DNA of 36,031 nucleotides. It comes from a virus. The position numbers and the translations under genes were made by a program. Under the pieces are notes generated by a model, which had not been told where the DNA came from, did not search any database, and saw only the letters and a program-made list of their open reading frames with translations. This document shows, one piece after another, positions 30,731 through 36,031 of the stretch. Location: the IMG/VR virus record IMGVR_UViG_3300037119_001860, positions 1 through 36,031 of that record. One strand, written 5' to 3'. Numbering within the stretch: the stretch's first letter is position 1; every line of letters begins with the position of its first letter.

Positions 30731-31348
30731 ATGGCACGTAAGACCAGCGCGAGGACGGGCAAGCCCACCCCCAGCGCCGCCGGCAAGGCTGTCCAGAACG
30801 CATCGGACAAGGCGGCCAAGGAGGAGGCCAACCGCATCCTCGCCGAGATCGTGTACGACCTGCGCGAGAACCAGGGTCAGACCTGGGCTCAAATCTCGGA
30901 CTCTGTCGGTTGGGGTGACGGGAACGCGCAGGGCCGGCTCCAGTTCCTGTACTTCCAGGAGCAGGCGCGTCGCGATCCCTCCCTGCGCATCACCTACAAG
31001 TCCCGGGCTGACCTGGGCAAGAAGGTGGTCGCGCTGCGGAACCGCAAGGCCGACCCGCTGTCGTGGGGTAAGATCGCTGCGTTCGCCGGAGTTGGCGAGG
31101 GCATGATCAAGGCTGTCTACGCCGAGGCCAGCGGTGGCTCGCACGTCGGCCATCGCATCGGCAAGGGCGGCCGTCGCATCGATGGCGGTTCCGCACCGAA
31201 GTCCGGCAAGCCCGCTGCCAAGGTTTCCAAGCCCGCTGCTGCGGGCAAGACGACCGGGAAGCGACGGGCTGCCAAGGCGGCACCTGCTCCGGAAGCGAAG
31301 CCCAAGGCCCGCGCGCCGCGCCGACCGGCCCGCCGGACGACCGCCTAG
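30731..31348 (+). CDS. Histone H1-like DNA-binding protein (205 aa)
   Basis: GGGAGGTGA precedes the ATG at 30731; a GTG at 30719 lies within the binding site and is unlikely. Residues 30-120 are a compact helix-rich domain with helix-turn-helix character (NRILAEIVYDLRENQGQTWAQISDSVGWGDGNAQGRLQFL, then LSWGKIAAFAGVGEGMIKAVY). From about residue 145 the protein is a lysine-, alanine- and proline-rich tail with repeated KPAAK-like units, ending PRRPARRTT, as in histone H1 tails and bacterial nucleoid proteins such as HupS- or HU-type actinobacterial proteins. It would bind DNA non-specifically, perhaps to shape phage or host chromosomes. It has its own promoter and a downstream two-tier hairpin. 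Confidence 0.7.
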   Translation: MARKTSARTGKPTPSAAGKAVQNASDKAAKEEANRILAEIVYDLRENQGQTWAQISDSVGWGDGNAQGRLQFLYFQEQARRDPSLRITYKSRADLGKKVVALRNRKADPLSWGKIAAFAGVGEGMIKAVYAEASGGSHVGHRIGKGGRRIDGGSAPKSGKPAAKVSKPAAAGKTTGKRRAAKAAPAPEAKPKARAPRRPARRTTA

Positions 31349-31358
31349 CACGCCAACT

Positions 31359-31411
31359 GAATCCCGCTCCTCCGGCCGACGTTCGCGTCGATGCTGCGAG
31401 GGGCGGGATTC
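31359..31411 (+). terminator. Two-tier terminator-like hairpin
   Basis: A 14-base outer stem (31359-31372 with 31398-31411; one G-U pair) encloses an inner stem CGACG (31377-31381), TTCG loop and CGTCG (31386-31390). It lies 11 bases after the stop of the nucleoid-type gene. No T-tract is present, as is common in high-GC actinobacterial terminators. Confidence 0.65.
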
Positions 31412-31510
31412 GGCATGGTCCGGGCCGATCCTAGCCTGTTTACGGCTCCGGGAGCCCTCCCGTACCCCTACGGGACTAGCTGCCCGGGAACGGCCCTCTA
31501 ATCGCCTCGC

Positions 31511-31526
31511 CCGGAATCGATTCCGG
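31511..31526. promoter_or_regulatory. Perfect 16-bp palindrome, operator candidate
   Basis: CCGGAATCGATTCCGG is perfectly symmetric. It lies 15 bases upstream of the TTGTCA box of the next promoter, where a dimeric regulator could act. Fully symmetric sites of this length are rarely chance, but no regulator gene that would bind it is visible in the window. Confidence 0.45.
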
Positions 31527-31541
31527 CATGCGCCTTGCTAA

Positions 31542-31569
31542 TTGTCATGATGGCGTGCGATTCTATACG
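31542..31569 (+). promoter_or_regulatory. Promoter for the DUF6011-type gene
   Basis: TTGTCA (31542-31547), 16-base spacer, TATACG (31564-31569). Transcription would start near 31576, with GTAGGAGG at 31586-31593 and ATG at 31599. Both boxes are close to sigma70 consensus. It differs from the GCTAA-type promoters seen elsewhere in the window. Confidence 0.5.
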
Positions 31570-31598
31570 GAGTCCCGCATCCGAGTAGGAGGCTGCAA

Positions 31599-32309
31599 AT
31601 GACCAAGCTCTACAGCATCGATCGTAATGGCGTACACGGGAATCCGCCTCCCGTTGGCGCTCCGCCATTGGTGAATCTGGACGACGGTGTGGAGGACGAT
31701 CCGCTGGCGGGCGTAGGCCAGGTTGGCGTCATCGAGGCCCGTCCGCCCGAGCGCCGCCCGAGCGTACCGCCTCCCACCGAGCCCCAGCTGAAGTTCGTGC
31801 GTGACCTCTGCGAGCAGCGGGGGTTGGACGTACCCGACCTCAGCCAGTACGATCGCAAGTCGATCAGCACGCTCATTGGCGAGCTCAAGGCCAAGCCGCC
31901 TGCGCATCCGGTCAAGATCATCGCGGTTGGCCACGTCGAGCCGCCCGACGAGACCGCCCATGCGCTGTCGCTGATCCAAGACGGTGTCGCGCAGTACATC
32001 CCGGCAGGCAAGTACGCGCTCCCGAACTCCATCAATGCCGAGAACGACCATTCGTTCTGGTCGGTCTGGATCAACGACGACGGCACGCGCTGGAACGTGC
32101 GACAGATCGTCGGCCCCAACCTGGAGGCGATCGCGTTCCGCCAGGTAATGAACGTGCTGCATGCGATCGGTGCCAACCCCGAGGAGGCCATGGCGCGCTA
32201 CGGGCACCTGATCGGCACGTGTGGCATCTGCTCACGTCGCCTCACCAACGAGGTCTCGCGCCGAATCGGCATCGGCCCGATCTGTCGCAAGCGCGTCGGC
32301 TGGTCGTAG
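31599..32309 (+). CDS. DUF6011-type zinc-binding protein (236 aa)
   Basis: GTAGGAGG precedes the ATG. Residues 55-100 contain PTEPQLKFVRDLCEQRGLDVPDLSQYDRKSISTLIGELK, a short helical segment commonly placed before such zinc motifs. The C-terminus GTCGICSRRLTNEVSRRIGIGPICRKRVG is typical of the DUF6011 zinc motif: CxxC, then GIGPxC. The middle (about 105-190) is a mixed fold with VKIIAVGHVEPPDETAHALSLIQDGVAQYIPAGKYALP. The family is frequent in actinobacteria and their phages, with unknown role; a nucleic acid-binding function would be reasonable. It has its own promoter. Confidence 0.7.
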   Translation: MTKLYSIDRNGVHGNPPPVGAPPLVNLDDGVEDDPLAGVGQVGVIEARPPERRPSVPPPTEPQLKFVRDLCEQRGLDVPDLSQYDRKSISTLIGELKAKPPAHPVKIIAVGHVEPPDETAHALSLIQDGVAQYIPAGKYALPNSINAENDHSFWSVWINDDGTRWNVRQIVGPNLEAIAFRQVMNVLHAIGANPEEAMARYGHLIGTCGICSRRLTNEVSRRIGIGPICRKRVGWS

Positions 32310-32334
32310 TTCACCCCCAACGAAAGGAACAACA

Positions 32335-32712
32335 ATGCGTATCTCGATCCCCACGGCTCTCGCCGGAGCCGCCATCGCCCTCGCAGTCGGCAGCATTGGC
32401 GGCGTGTCGTTCGCCATCGACGACGATCCGCTGCCCGATGCCAACCGGGTGCCGTCGCTCGCGTCGCACGTCATCCTGGGCCGAACGGTCGATGCCCAGG
32501 CCAAGCGCATCGCCACGCTGGAGCGCCAGATGCGTCTCGTGCAGGATCGCGCCGCCGAGGCCACCAACTTCACGCGTTGTGTGCGCTCGGTGCTGCCTAC
32601 CATGGTCGATGCCGACGGCAAGCTGACCGTTCCGGCCGGTAGCGAGCAGCCCGAGTTCTACCTCATCAAGCTGCTGCCGCGCTGCGTTGGCCAGGGAACA
32701 TGGCTATCGTAA
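32335..32712 (+). CDS. Membrane-anchored or exported small protein (125 aa)
   Basis: CGAAAGGAAC precedes the ATG at 32335; the open frame further upstream overlaps the previous gene and is not used. Residues 5-26 are hydrophobic (IPTALAGAAIALAVGSIGGVSFA), a signal peptide or membrane anchor, with FAID as a possible cleavage region. Residues 48-80 are a short coiled coil (TVDAQAKRIATLERQMRLVQDRAAEATNF). Two Cys follow, near RCVRSVLP and LLPRCVG. It may act at the host envelope, for example in superinfection control, but this is not shown. Confidence 0.6.
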   Translation: MRISIPTALAGAAIALAVGSIGGVSFAIDDDPLPDANRVPSLASHVILGRTVDAQAKRIATLERQMRLVQDRAAEATNFTRCVRSVLPTMVDADGKLTVPAGSEQPEFYLIKLLPRCVGQGTWLS

Positions 32713-32831
32713 TAGCCATTCTTGTCGTGCTCGGGCTGTACCTGCCATACGCGATCAAGAGGATCTGGTGGGACACCAACCCGAAGCGGTACGAGCACTA
32801 CCTCAGGTTCCGCAACAAGCGCGTTGGCTAG
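32700..32831 (+). CDS. Small membrane protein (43 aa)
   Basis: ATG at 32700, overlapping the previous gene's end by 13 bases, in another frame, with stop TAG at 32829-32831. The product is MAIVIAILVVLGLYLPYAIK followed by a basic, aromatic tail (RIWWDTNPKRYEHYLRFRNKRVG). A single membrane helix with a positive cytoplasmic end is a typical small phage membrane protein. CCAGGGA upstream may serve as a weak ribosome binding site. It fills the gap up to the promoter at 32848. Confidence 0.55.
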   Translation: MAIVIAILVVLGLYLPYAIKRIWWDTNPKRYEHYLRFRNKRVG

Positions 32832-32847
32832 CGGCAAAGAGCCGTAC

Positions 32848-32877
32848 TTGCGAAATGGCTTATTCGTCCGCTAAGGT
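32848..32877 (+). promoter_or_regulatory. Promoter for the helicase gene
   Basis: TTGCGA (32848-32853), 18-base spacer, TAAGGT (32872-32877) preceded by GC. The same TAAGGT with GC before it occurs at 30692. The start of transcription would be near 32884, leaving a leader of about 95 bases that contains strong hairpins (32895-32940). Confidence 0.55.
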
Positions 32878-32894
32878 ACGTCGGATAGATAGTC

Positions 32895-32940
32895 CCGCCC
32901 GCTAGGGGCGGCCCCGCCCGGGCGAAGGGGCAGGGCCGCC
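32895..32940 (+). promoter_or_regulatory. Structured leader before the helicase gene
   Basis: CCGCCC with GGGCGG across a five-base GCTAG-type loop (about 32895-32911) is one hairpin. GGCGGCCC (32907-32914) pairs with GGGCCGCC (32933-32940), with an inner palindrome CGCCCGGGCG (32915-32924). The two share bases and cannot form together, so the leader could switch between two structures. No known riboswitch is recognised. GAGAGGAG, the helicase ribosome binding site, comes about 30 bases later. Confidence 0.45.
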
Positions 32941-32978
32941 AAGCGGCGCAGGCAAGCGACGCACGAGAGGAGACTAGC

Positions 32979-34832
32979 ATGGCCAACAAGGTGTTCGCAA
33001 GTTTCACCCCTGACGGAGAGCGCATCAAGCTGGCGTTCGGATGGACGCGAGAGTTGTACACCATCGTGGAATCCCTTGCGGGGCGGGCGTTCGTGCCGCG
33101 CGAGAAGTCGCCTGACGGGACGGCCTACTGGACGATCCCGAAGGATATCGCCATCGCCCGCGAGGCGCGCAAGAAGCTCAAGAGCGCACTCGTGCTGGAT
33201 GACGAGATCAAGGCTTGGGCTCACGAGCACGTCAAGCGCGAGCGCAACATGCTGGCGGTCAACAACGCAGAGACAGCTACGCTCCACACGCTGCCGCACT
33301 CCAATCCCGAGCTTTACGAGTTCGTGGCTACGCGTCCGTACCAGCTGGCGGATATCGCGTTCATGGCGGCAGCAGCAAATCCGCTCAACGCGAATGCGCC
33401 CGGCCTTGGCAAGACGGTCGAGACGATCGGCGCCATCTTCGAGGCAGGCATGGGCGCGGGGCAGCATCTCATCGTGGCGCCGCTTACCTCGATGGAGGTC
33501 GTTTGGTGGTTCGAGCTAGATCGGTGGCAGCCGTACGACATGCTGATGTCCATCGGCAGCGCGCATGCCCGGCATGAGGTCATCATGGATGCCGTGCATA
33601 TGGCGCGCGAGGGAACGCCGTTCTTCCTCATCATCAACCCTGCGCAGCTTCGCGGTAAGGACGCAGCGCACATCATGGCAACCAACTGGACGACCGTAAC
33701 GGTCGATGAGTTCCACAAGTGCGGACTCTCCAATCCGAAGACCGCCACGAGCAAGGCGCTGCATGCGCTCAAGGCGCAGAAGCGGATCGCGTTGAGCGGC
33801 ACGCCGATCGGCGGCAAGGTTGCGCGGCTGTGGGCCGTCCTCAACTGGCTAGAGCAGGAGACGTTCAAGTCCAAGTGGAACTGGATCAAGACGTGGTTGG
33901 AGACCACGAAGGGCTATGGCGGTTCGCTTGAGGCCGGCGAGATCAAGCGTTGGCGCTTGGAGGAGTTCAACGAGTACCATGCGCAGTTCATGGTGCGCCG
34001 GCTGCGCGAGGAGGTTCGCACTGAGCTCCCTGATAAGCAGCGAATGGACATCTGGGTCACGCTGGACGATCCGGCGCAGGCCAAGCAGTACCGCGACTTC
34101 GCACGGGCAGCAGAGATTCGGATCGAGGAGGAGTCGCTCAGTGCCACCTCGATCCTCGCGGAGTATACGCGTCTGCGCCAGTTCGCGATCGCGGAGCAGC
34201 GGCTCGTCAAGGAGGCGACCAACCACAAGGACGGCACGCGCACCGAGTTCATCACGCCATACCCCACCATGAACTCGTGCAAGCTCCCGCAGGTGCAGCG
34301 CATCTTGGAGGAGCAGGGCGTCATCGGGGAAGACCAGTCTCCGATTACGAAGGGCGATGGCAAGCGCGAGCACGCGCAGGTCATCATCTTCTCGCAGTTC
34401 TCGAAGGTCGTTGACATGACCTGTGAGTGGCTGATGGAGCAGGGCATCCCCGAGGAGGAGATCGGCCGCATCACTGGCGCCGTCTCCGAGCGCGAGCGCG
34501 GCCCGATCATCAAGAGGTTCGAGGCTGGCAATACCTACCGCGTGCTCGCAATGACCTCGACTGCCGGCGGCATGAGCATCACGCTGAACCAGTCGGACGC
34601 CATCATCTTCCTAGACGAGACCTTCAACCCGGACGACCAGACCCAGGCCGAGGATCGCAACCGTGAGAACACGGCCGAGATTTACTACATTCGCACCAGG
34701 GGCACGATCGAGGAGTACGTCTACTCCATCACCCGGGAGAAGATGGATACGAACTGGAACGTGCTCGATCTGCGCCGGCTCGGGCTGCGCGCCGATCGCA
34801 TCGCGGACGAAGCACTCGCCGCAGGAGCGTAG
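32979..34832 (+). CDS. SNF2-family DNA helicase/translocase (617 aa)
   Basis: Superfamily 2 motifs in order: NAPGLGKTVETI (Walker A, residues 139-146), VTVDEFHKC (motif II, DEFH at 243-246), LSGTPIGGK (SGTP at 273-276), then in the second half VIIFSQFSKVVDMTCEWL, STAGGMSITLNQSDAIIFLDETFNP and QAEDRNRE (556-563). These match SNF2/Rad54-type ATPases that translocate on duplex DNA. DEFH is an unusual variant of the DEAH/DExQ box. The N-terminal 60 residues (IKLAFGWTRELYTIVESLAGRAF, DGTAYWTIP) look like a HARP-type domain found in annealing helicases such as SMARCAL1. It may serve replication restart or recombination. A perfect 22-bp hairpin follows the gene. Confidence 0.88.
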   Translation: MANKVFASFTPDGERIKLAFGWTRELYTIVESLAGRAFVPREKSPDGTAYWTIPKDIAIAREARKKLKSALVLDDEIKAWAHEHVKRERNMLAVNNAETATLHTLPHSNPELYEFVATRPYQLADIAFMAAAANPLNANAPGLGKTVETIGAIFEAGMGAGQHLIVAPLTSMEVVWWFELDRWQPYDMLMSIGSAHARHEVIMDAVHMAREGTPFFLIINPAQLRGKDAAHIMATNWTTVTVDEFHKCGLSNPKTATSKALHALKAQKRIALSGTPIGGKVARLWAVLNWLEQETFKSKWNWIKTWLETTKGYGGSLEAGEIKRWRLEEFNEYHAQFMVRRLREEVRTELPDKQRMDIWVTLDDPAQAKQYRDFARAAEIRIEEESLSATSILAEYTRLRQFAIAEQRLVKEATNHKDGTRTEFITPYPTMNSCKLPQVQRILEEQGVIGEDQSPITKGDGKREHAQVIIFSQFSKVVDMTCEWLMEQGIPEEEIGRITGAVSERERGPIIKRFEAGNTYRVLAMTSTAGGMSITLNQSDAIIFLDETFNPDDQTQAEDRNRENTAEIYYIRTRGTIEEYVYSITREKMDTNWNVLDLRRLGLRADRIADEALAAGA

Positions 34833-34850
34833 AGCGGGGCCGTGCGGGCA

Positions 34851-34918
34851 CCGTAGAGACCGGGCTAGCGTCGCAGGAAGGGTATTCGTTGCCCGAGACG
34901 CTAGCCCGGTCTCTACGG
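34851..34918 (+). terminator. Perfect 22-bp hairpin after the helicase gene
   Basis: The 22-base arms 34851-34872 and 34897-34918 are exact reverse complements, with a 24-base loop. Arms begin CCGTAGAGACCGGG and end TCTCTACGG. It starts 18 bases after the helicase stop. No T-tract. It is the longest perfect stem I found in the window and would form a very strong terminator or a cruciform in supercoiled DNA. Confidence 0.7.
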
Positions 34919-34962
34919 CTCCTCTACGGGGCTTCGGCGGAGCCCGCGCAAGCGCGACGCGT

Positions 34963-35018
34963 GCATACGTGCGAGCCTCCCGCATACGCGCCCGAGACCG
35001 GAAGGCTTCCGCGCGCGG
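34963..35018. repeat. Diverged GC-rich repeat, copy B
   Basis: Aligns with 188-244 at roughly 70% identity by eye with one gap; it starts GCATACG, contains CCTCCCGCAT and ends CGCGCGCGG. Lies in the non-coding gap before the small gene at 35096, as copy A lies before the early genes. Confidence 0.5.
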
Positions 35019-35095
35019 GAGGGAATCTTGAACGAGCAGAAGCAAACCTGAGACCTTAGACCCCGCGCGCCTACGCGGGAGGAATGGAGGCCATT

Positions 35096-35350
35096 ATGGC
35101 ACAAGTCATCATGACGCGCGAGCAGATCGTCACCATCGAGAAGCTCAGCGAGACATTCGACCAGATCGACGATCGCGTCAACTATCCGTTGCGAGTGCCA
35201 GGTATCGAGCACCGGGTTTGGCGTTTGGTACAAGACCCCGAGGGGGATGGCAGTATAGACCTCTGTGAAACGAAGTCGGAGCTTGGCATTCGGATCGGCG
35301 TGAATGGCGATATCAGGCCGATTCCTGATGCGAGCCGACGCTATCCATGA
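35096..35350 (+). CDS. Small hypothetical protein (84 aa)
   Basis: ATG at 35096 follows GGAGG at good spacing; an in-frame ATG at 35084 sits too close to its own GGGAGG. The product starts MAQVIMTREQIVTIEKLSETFDQIDDRVNYPLRVPG and is acidic, with one predicted helix and a strand-rich end (IDLCETKSELGIRIGVNGDIRPIPDA). No family is recognised. It is isolated between two non-coding regions with strong structure. Function unknown. Confidence 0.6.
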   Translation: MAQVIMTREQIVTIEKLSETFDQIDDRVNYPLRVPGIEHRVWRLVQDPEGDGSIDLCETKSELGIRIGVNGDIRPIPDASRRYP

Positions 35351-35401
35351 TGCGAAGCCCGCGCTAGACGTTTGGCGTCGGACCGTGCTACGCTTCGCAT
35401 C
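35349..35401. repeat. 10-bp inverted repeat at the end of the small gene
   Basis: GATGCGAAGC (35349-35358) and GCTTCGCATC (35392-35401) are exact reverse complements, 33 bases apart. The inner part has GACG/CGTC (35367-35379). The left arm touches the TGA stop of the preceding gene (35348-35350). Confidence 0.65.
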
Positions 35402-35531
35402 CCGGGTGACTGACCGGCGCGAATGGGGTGCGGCTTCTGCTGGTAATAAGGCTAGAGGCGACCTTCGTCAAGTCGACGCGCGTCGCAGGCGTAACGCGCC
35501 GGTCAGTCAGCGCAGGCATCGAAAGGGCGAC
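35351..35531. ncRNA. Candidate structured non-coding RNA or control element
   Basis: In this 181-base gap, two inverted repeats follow each other: 35349-35401 (10-bp arms) and 35407-35509 (15-bp arms). Between the second pair lie smaller palindromes such as CGACGCGCGTCG (35474-35485). The nuclease gene starts at 35532, 22 bases after the second pair. This could be a terminator, a cis-acting leader or a separate RNA. No known RNA family is recognised. Confidence 0.35.
35407..35509. repeat. Perfect 15-bp inverted repeat with 73-base interior
   Basis: TGACTGACCGGCGCG (35407-35421) and CGCGCCGGTCAGTCA (35495-35509) are exact reverse complements. The interior holds further self-complementary runs, including GCGAC (35458-35462) with GTCGC (35482-35486). 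The arms would close a large branched RNA or DNA structure. Confidence 0.7.
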
Positions 35532-36031
35532 ATGGCAAAGATTATTCCAATGGTGAGCGGGCGAAGCGACGGCGCAGCTACACCCAAGCCGCGACGCGTG
35601 AGCCGTGCGTCCGGGGCTCCCCCTGCCCCGGACGCGCTCCCCATGCTGCGCACGAGCGAACGTAAGTCATACAACCGCTGCCGGCAGGCGTGGTGGTGGG
35701 AGTACGTCGAGCGGTGGAAGCCCAAGGACGAGCGCAAGGCGCTGACCTTCGGTACGCTCATCCACGCAGCACTAGAGTTGTACATGCCGCCCGGCAAGAA
35801 GCGCGGGCCGCATCCCTCAACCACCTTCGCTGCGCTCTACGATCTGCACATCAAGCAGGGCGGGCTTGGTCTCGGCAAGAAGGACGACGAGGGCGAGTGG
35901 ATGCACGGACGCGACCTTGGCATCGATATGCTCGATGGCTACGTAGAGACCTATGCTGAGCACGATGCCAGGTACGAGGTCATAGCCAGCGAGCACACGT
36001 TCCAGACGCCAATCCTCGATCCCGAGACCTC
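35532..36031 (+). CDS. RecB-like PD-(D/E)XK nuclease, N-terminal part (truncated by window)
   Basis: The frame is open from ATG 35532 to the end of the window (166 codons). After a basic disordered start, LPMLRTSERKSYNRCRQAWWWEYVERWKPKDERKALTFGTLIHAALELYM is the characteristic opening of RecB/Cas4-like nucleases: a Ser-x-x-x-Tyr-x-x-Cys-x helix, then the GTLIHAALE helix containing His. The catalytic Asp, Glu and Lys should follow beyond the window. Such phage enzymes degrade or process DNA ends in replication and recombination, consistent with the neighbouring SNF2 helicase and the resolvase. AAAGGGCGAC precedes the start. Confidence 0.8.
   Translation, partial: MAKIIPMVSGRSDGAATPKPRRVSRASGAPPAPDALPMLRTSERKSYNRCRQAWWWEYVERWKPKDERKALTFGTLIHAALELYMPPGKKRGPHPSTTFAALYDLHIKQGGLGLGKKDDEGEWMHGRDLGIDMLDGYVETYAEHDARYEVIASEHTFQTPILDPET

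Larger units (their letters stand above)
31349..31598. other. Intergenic region with terminator, hairpins and operator-like palindrome
   Basis: No gene seen in this 250-base gap. It contains, in order: a two-tier terminator-like hairpin (31359-31411), small hairpins GGCTC/GAGCC (31444-31456) and CCCGTA/TACGGG (31459-31474), a perfect 16-base palindrome (31511-31526), and a promoter candidate (31542-31569). This is a full termination-and-restart junction between two transcription units. Confidence 0.65.
34833..35095. other. Intergenic region rich in inverted repeats
   Basis: No gene in this 263-base gap. After the 22-bp hairpin come CGCG/CGCG (CGCGCAAGCGCG), the palindrome GGAAGGCTTCC, the second copy of the GC-rich repeat (34963-35018) and a CCCGCG/CGCGGG hairpin (about 35062-35079) just before the next gene. 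Two GCATACG motifs lie at 34963 and 34982. Alternating GC steps could favour Z-DNA. Confidence 0.55.

Noticed and set aside
35365-35394. Promoter inside the 35349-35401 inverted repeat (TAGACG ... TACGCT)
   Set aside because: Both boxes are poor and the segment is better explained by the inverted repeat.
1-36031. tRNA genes, CRISPR arrays, integrase or insertion sequences
   Set aside because: I looked for T-loop-like GTTCGA segments with cloverleaf arms, regularly spaced repeats and transposase or integrase motifs, and saw none. A tRNAscan-SE run could still find a divergent tRNA.

Overview
The window is part of a GC-rich double-stranded DNA tailed phage (or prophage) genome. Every gene I can support is on the + strand. 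A tail sheath, a tail tube, gp25-like, gpJ-like and gpI-like baseplate proteins and a gpG-like tail completion protein show a contractile-tailed (myovirus) particle. Frequent GTG starts, an LtfC/Gp6-like beta-sandwich protein, NlpC/P60 and CHAP wall hydrolases and the absence of a recognisable outer-membrane spanin pair point to a Gram-positive host, most likely an actinobacterium. The host is an inference. I saw no integrase, repressor, tRNA gene, CRISPR array or insertion sequence.

Layout. Bases 1-449 are non-coding and hold repeats and possible regulatory sites. Bases 450-2681 carry small early-type genes, several with Cys-rich motifs, ending in a RuvC-like resolvase. A promoter at about 2684-2713 starts the long virion operon: small terminase (2722), a block of seven probable virion-surface or structural genes (3585-8284), large terminase, a portal-MuF fusion, protease-scaffold, decoration protein, major capsid protein, connector and tail-completion proteins, sheath, tube, frameshifted tail chaperones, tape measure, LysM protein, hub with two wall-hydrolase domains, collar-domain fibre or spike, gp25-, gpJ- and gpI-like baseplate proteins, and a receptor-binding candidate. 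The lysis region (28457-30471) has small membrane proteins and a CHAP endolysin.

From 30654 the organisation changes. Genes are separated by gaps with promoters and strong inverted repeats: a histone H1-like DNA-binding protein, a DUF6011-type zinc protein, two small membrane or exported proteins, an SNF2-family helicase with a possible HARP-like N-terminus, a small unknown protein, and the start of a RecB-like PD-(D/E)XK nuclease that runs off the window. This is probably the start of the DNA-metabolism region.

The parts most worth a second look are a nested inverted-repeat element at 35349-35509 (possible structured RNA), a perfect 22-bp hairpin at 34851-34918, a shared promoter motif seen three times (one apparently driving a leaderless terminase transcript), a protein built of about eleven short repeats (7313-8284), and hairpins that overlap stop codons (2671-2694 and 15926-15981). 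All functions come from reading motifs by eye; no database search was run.
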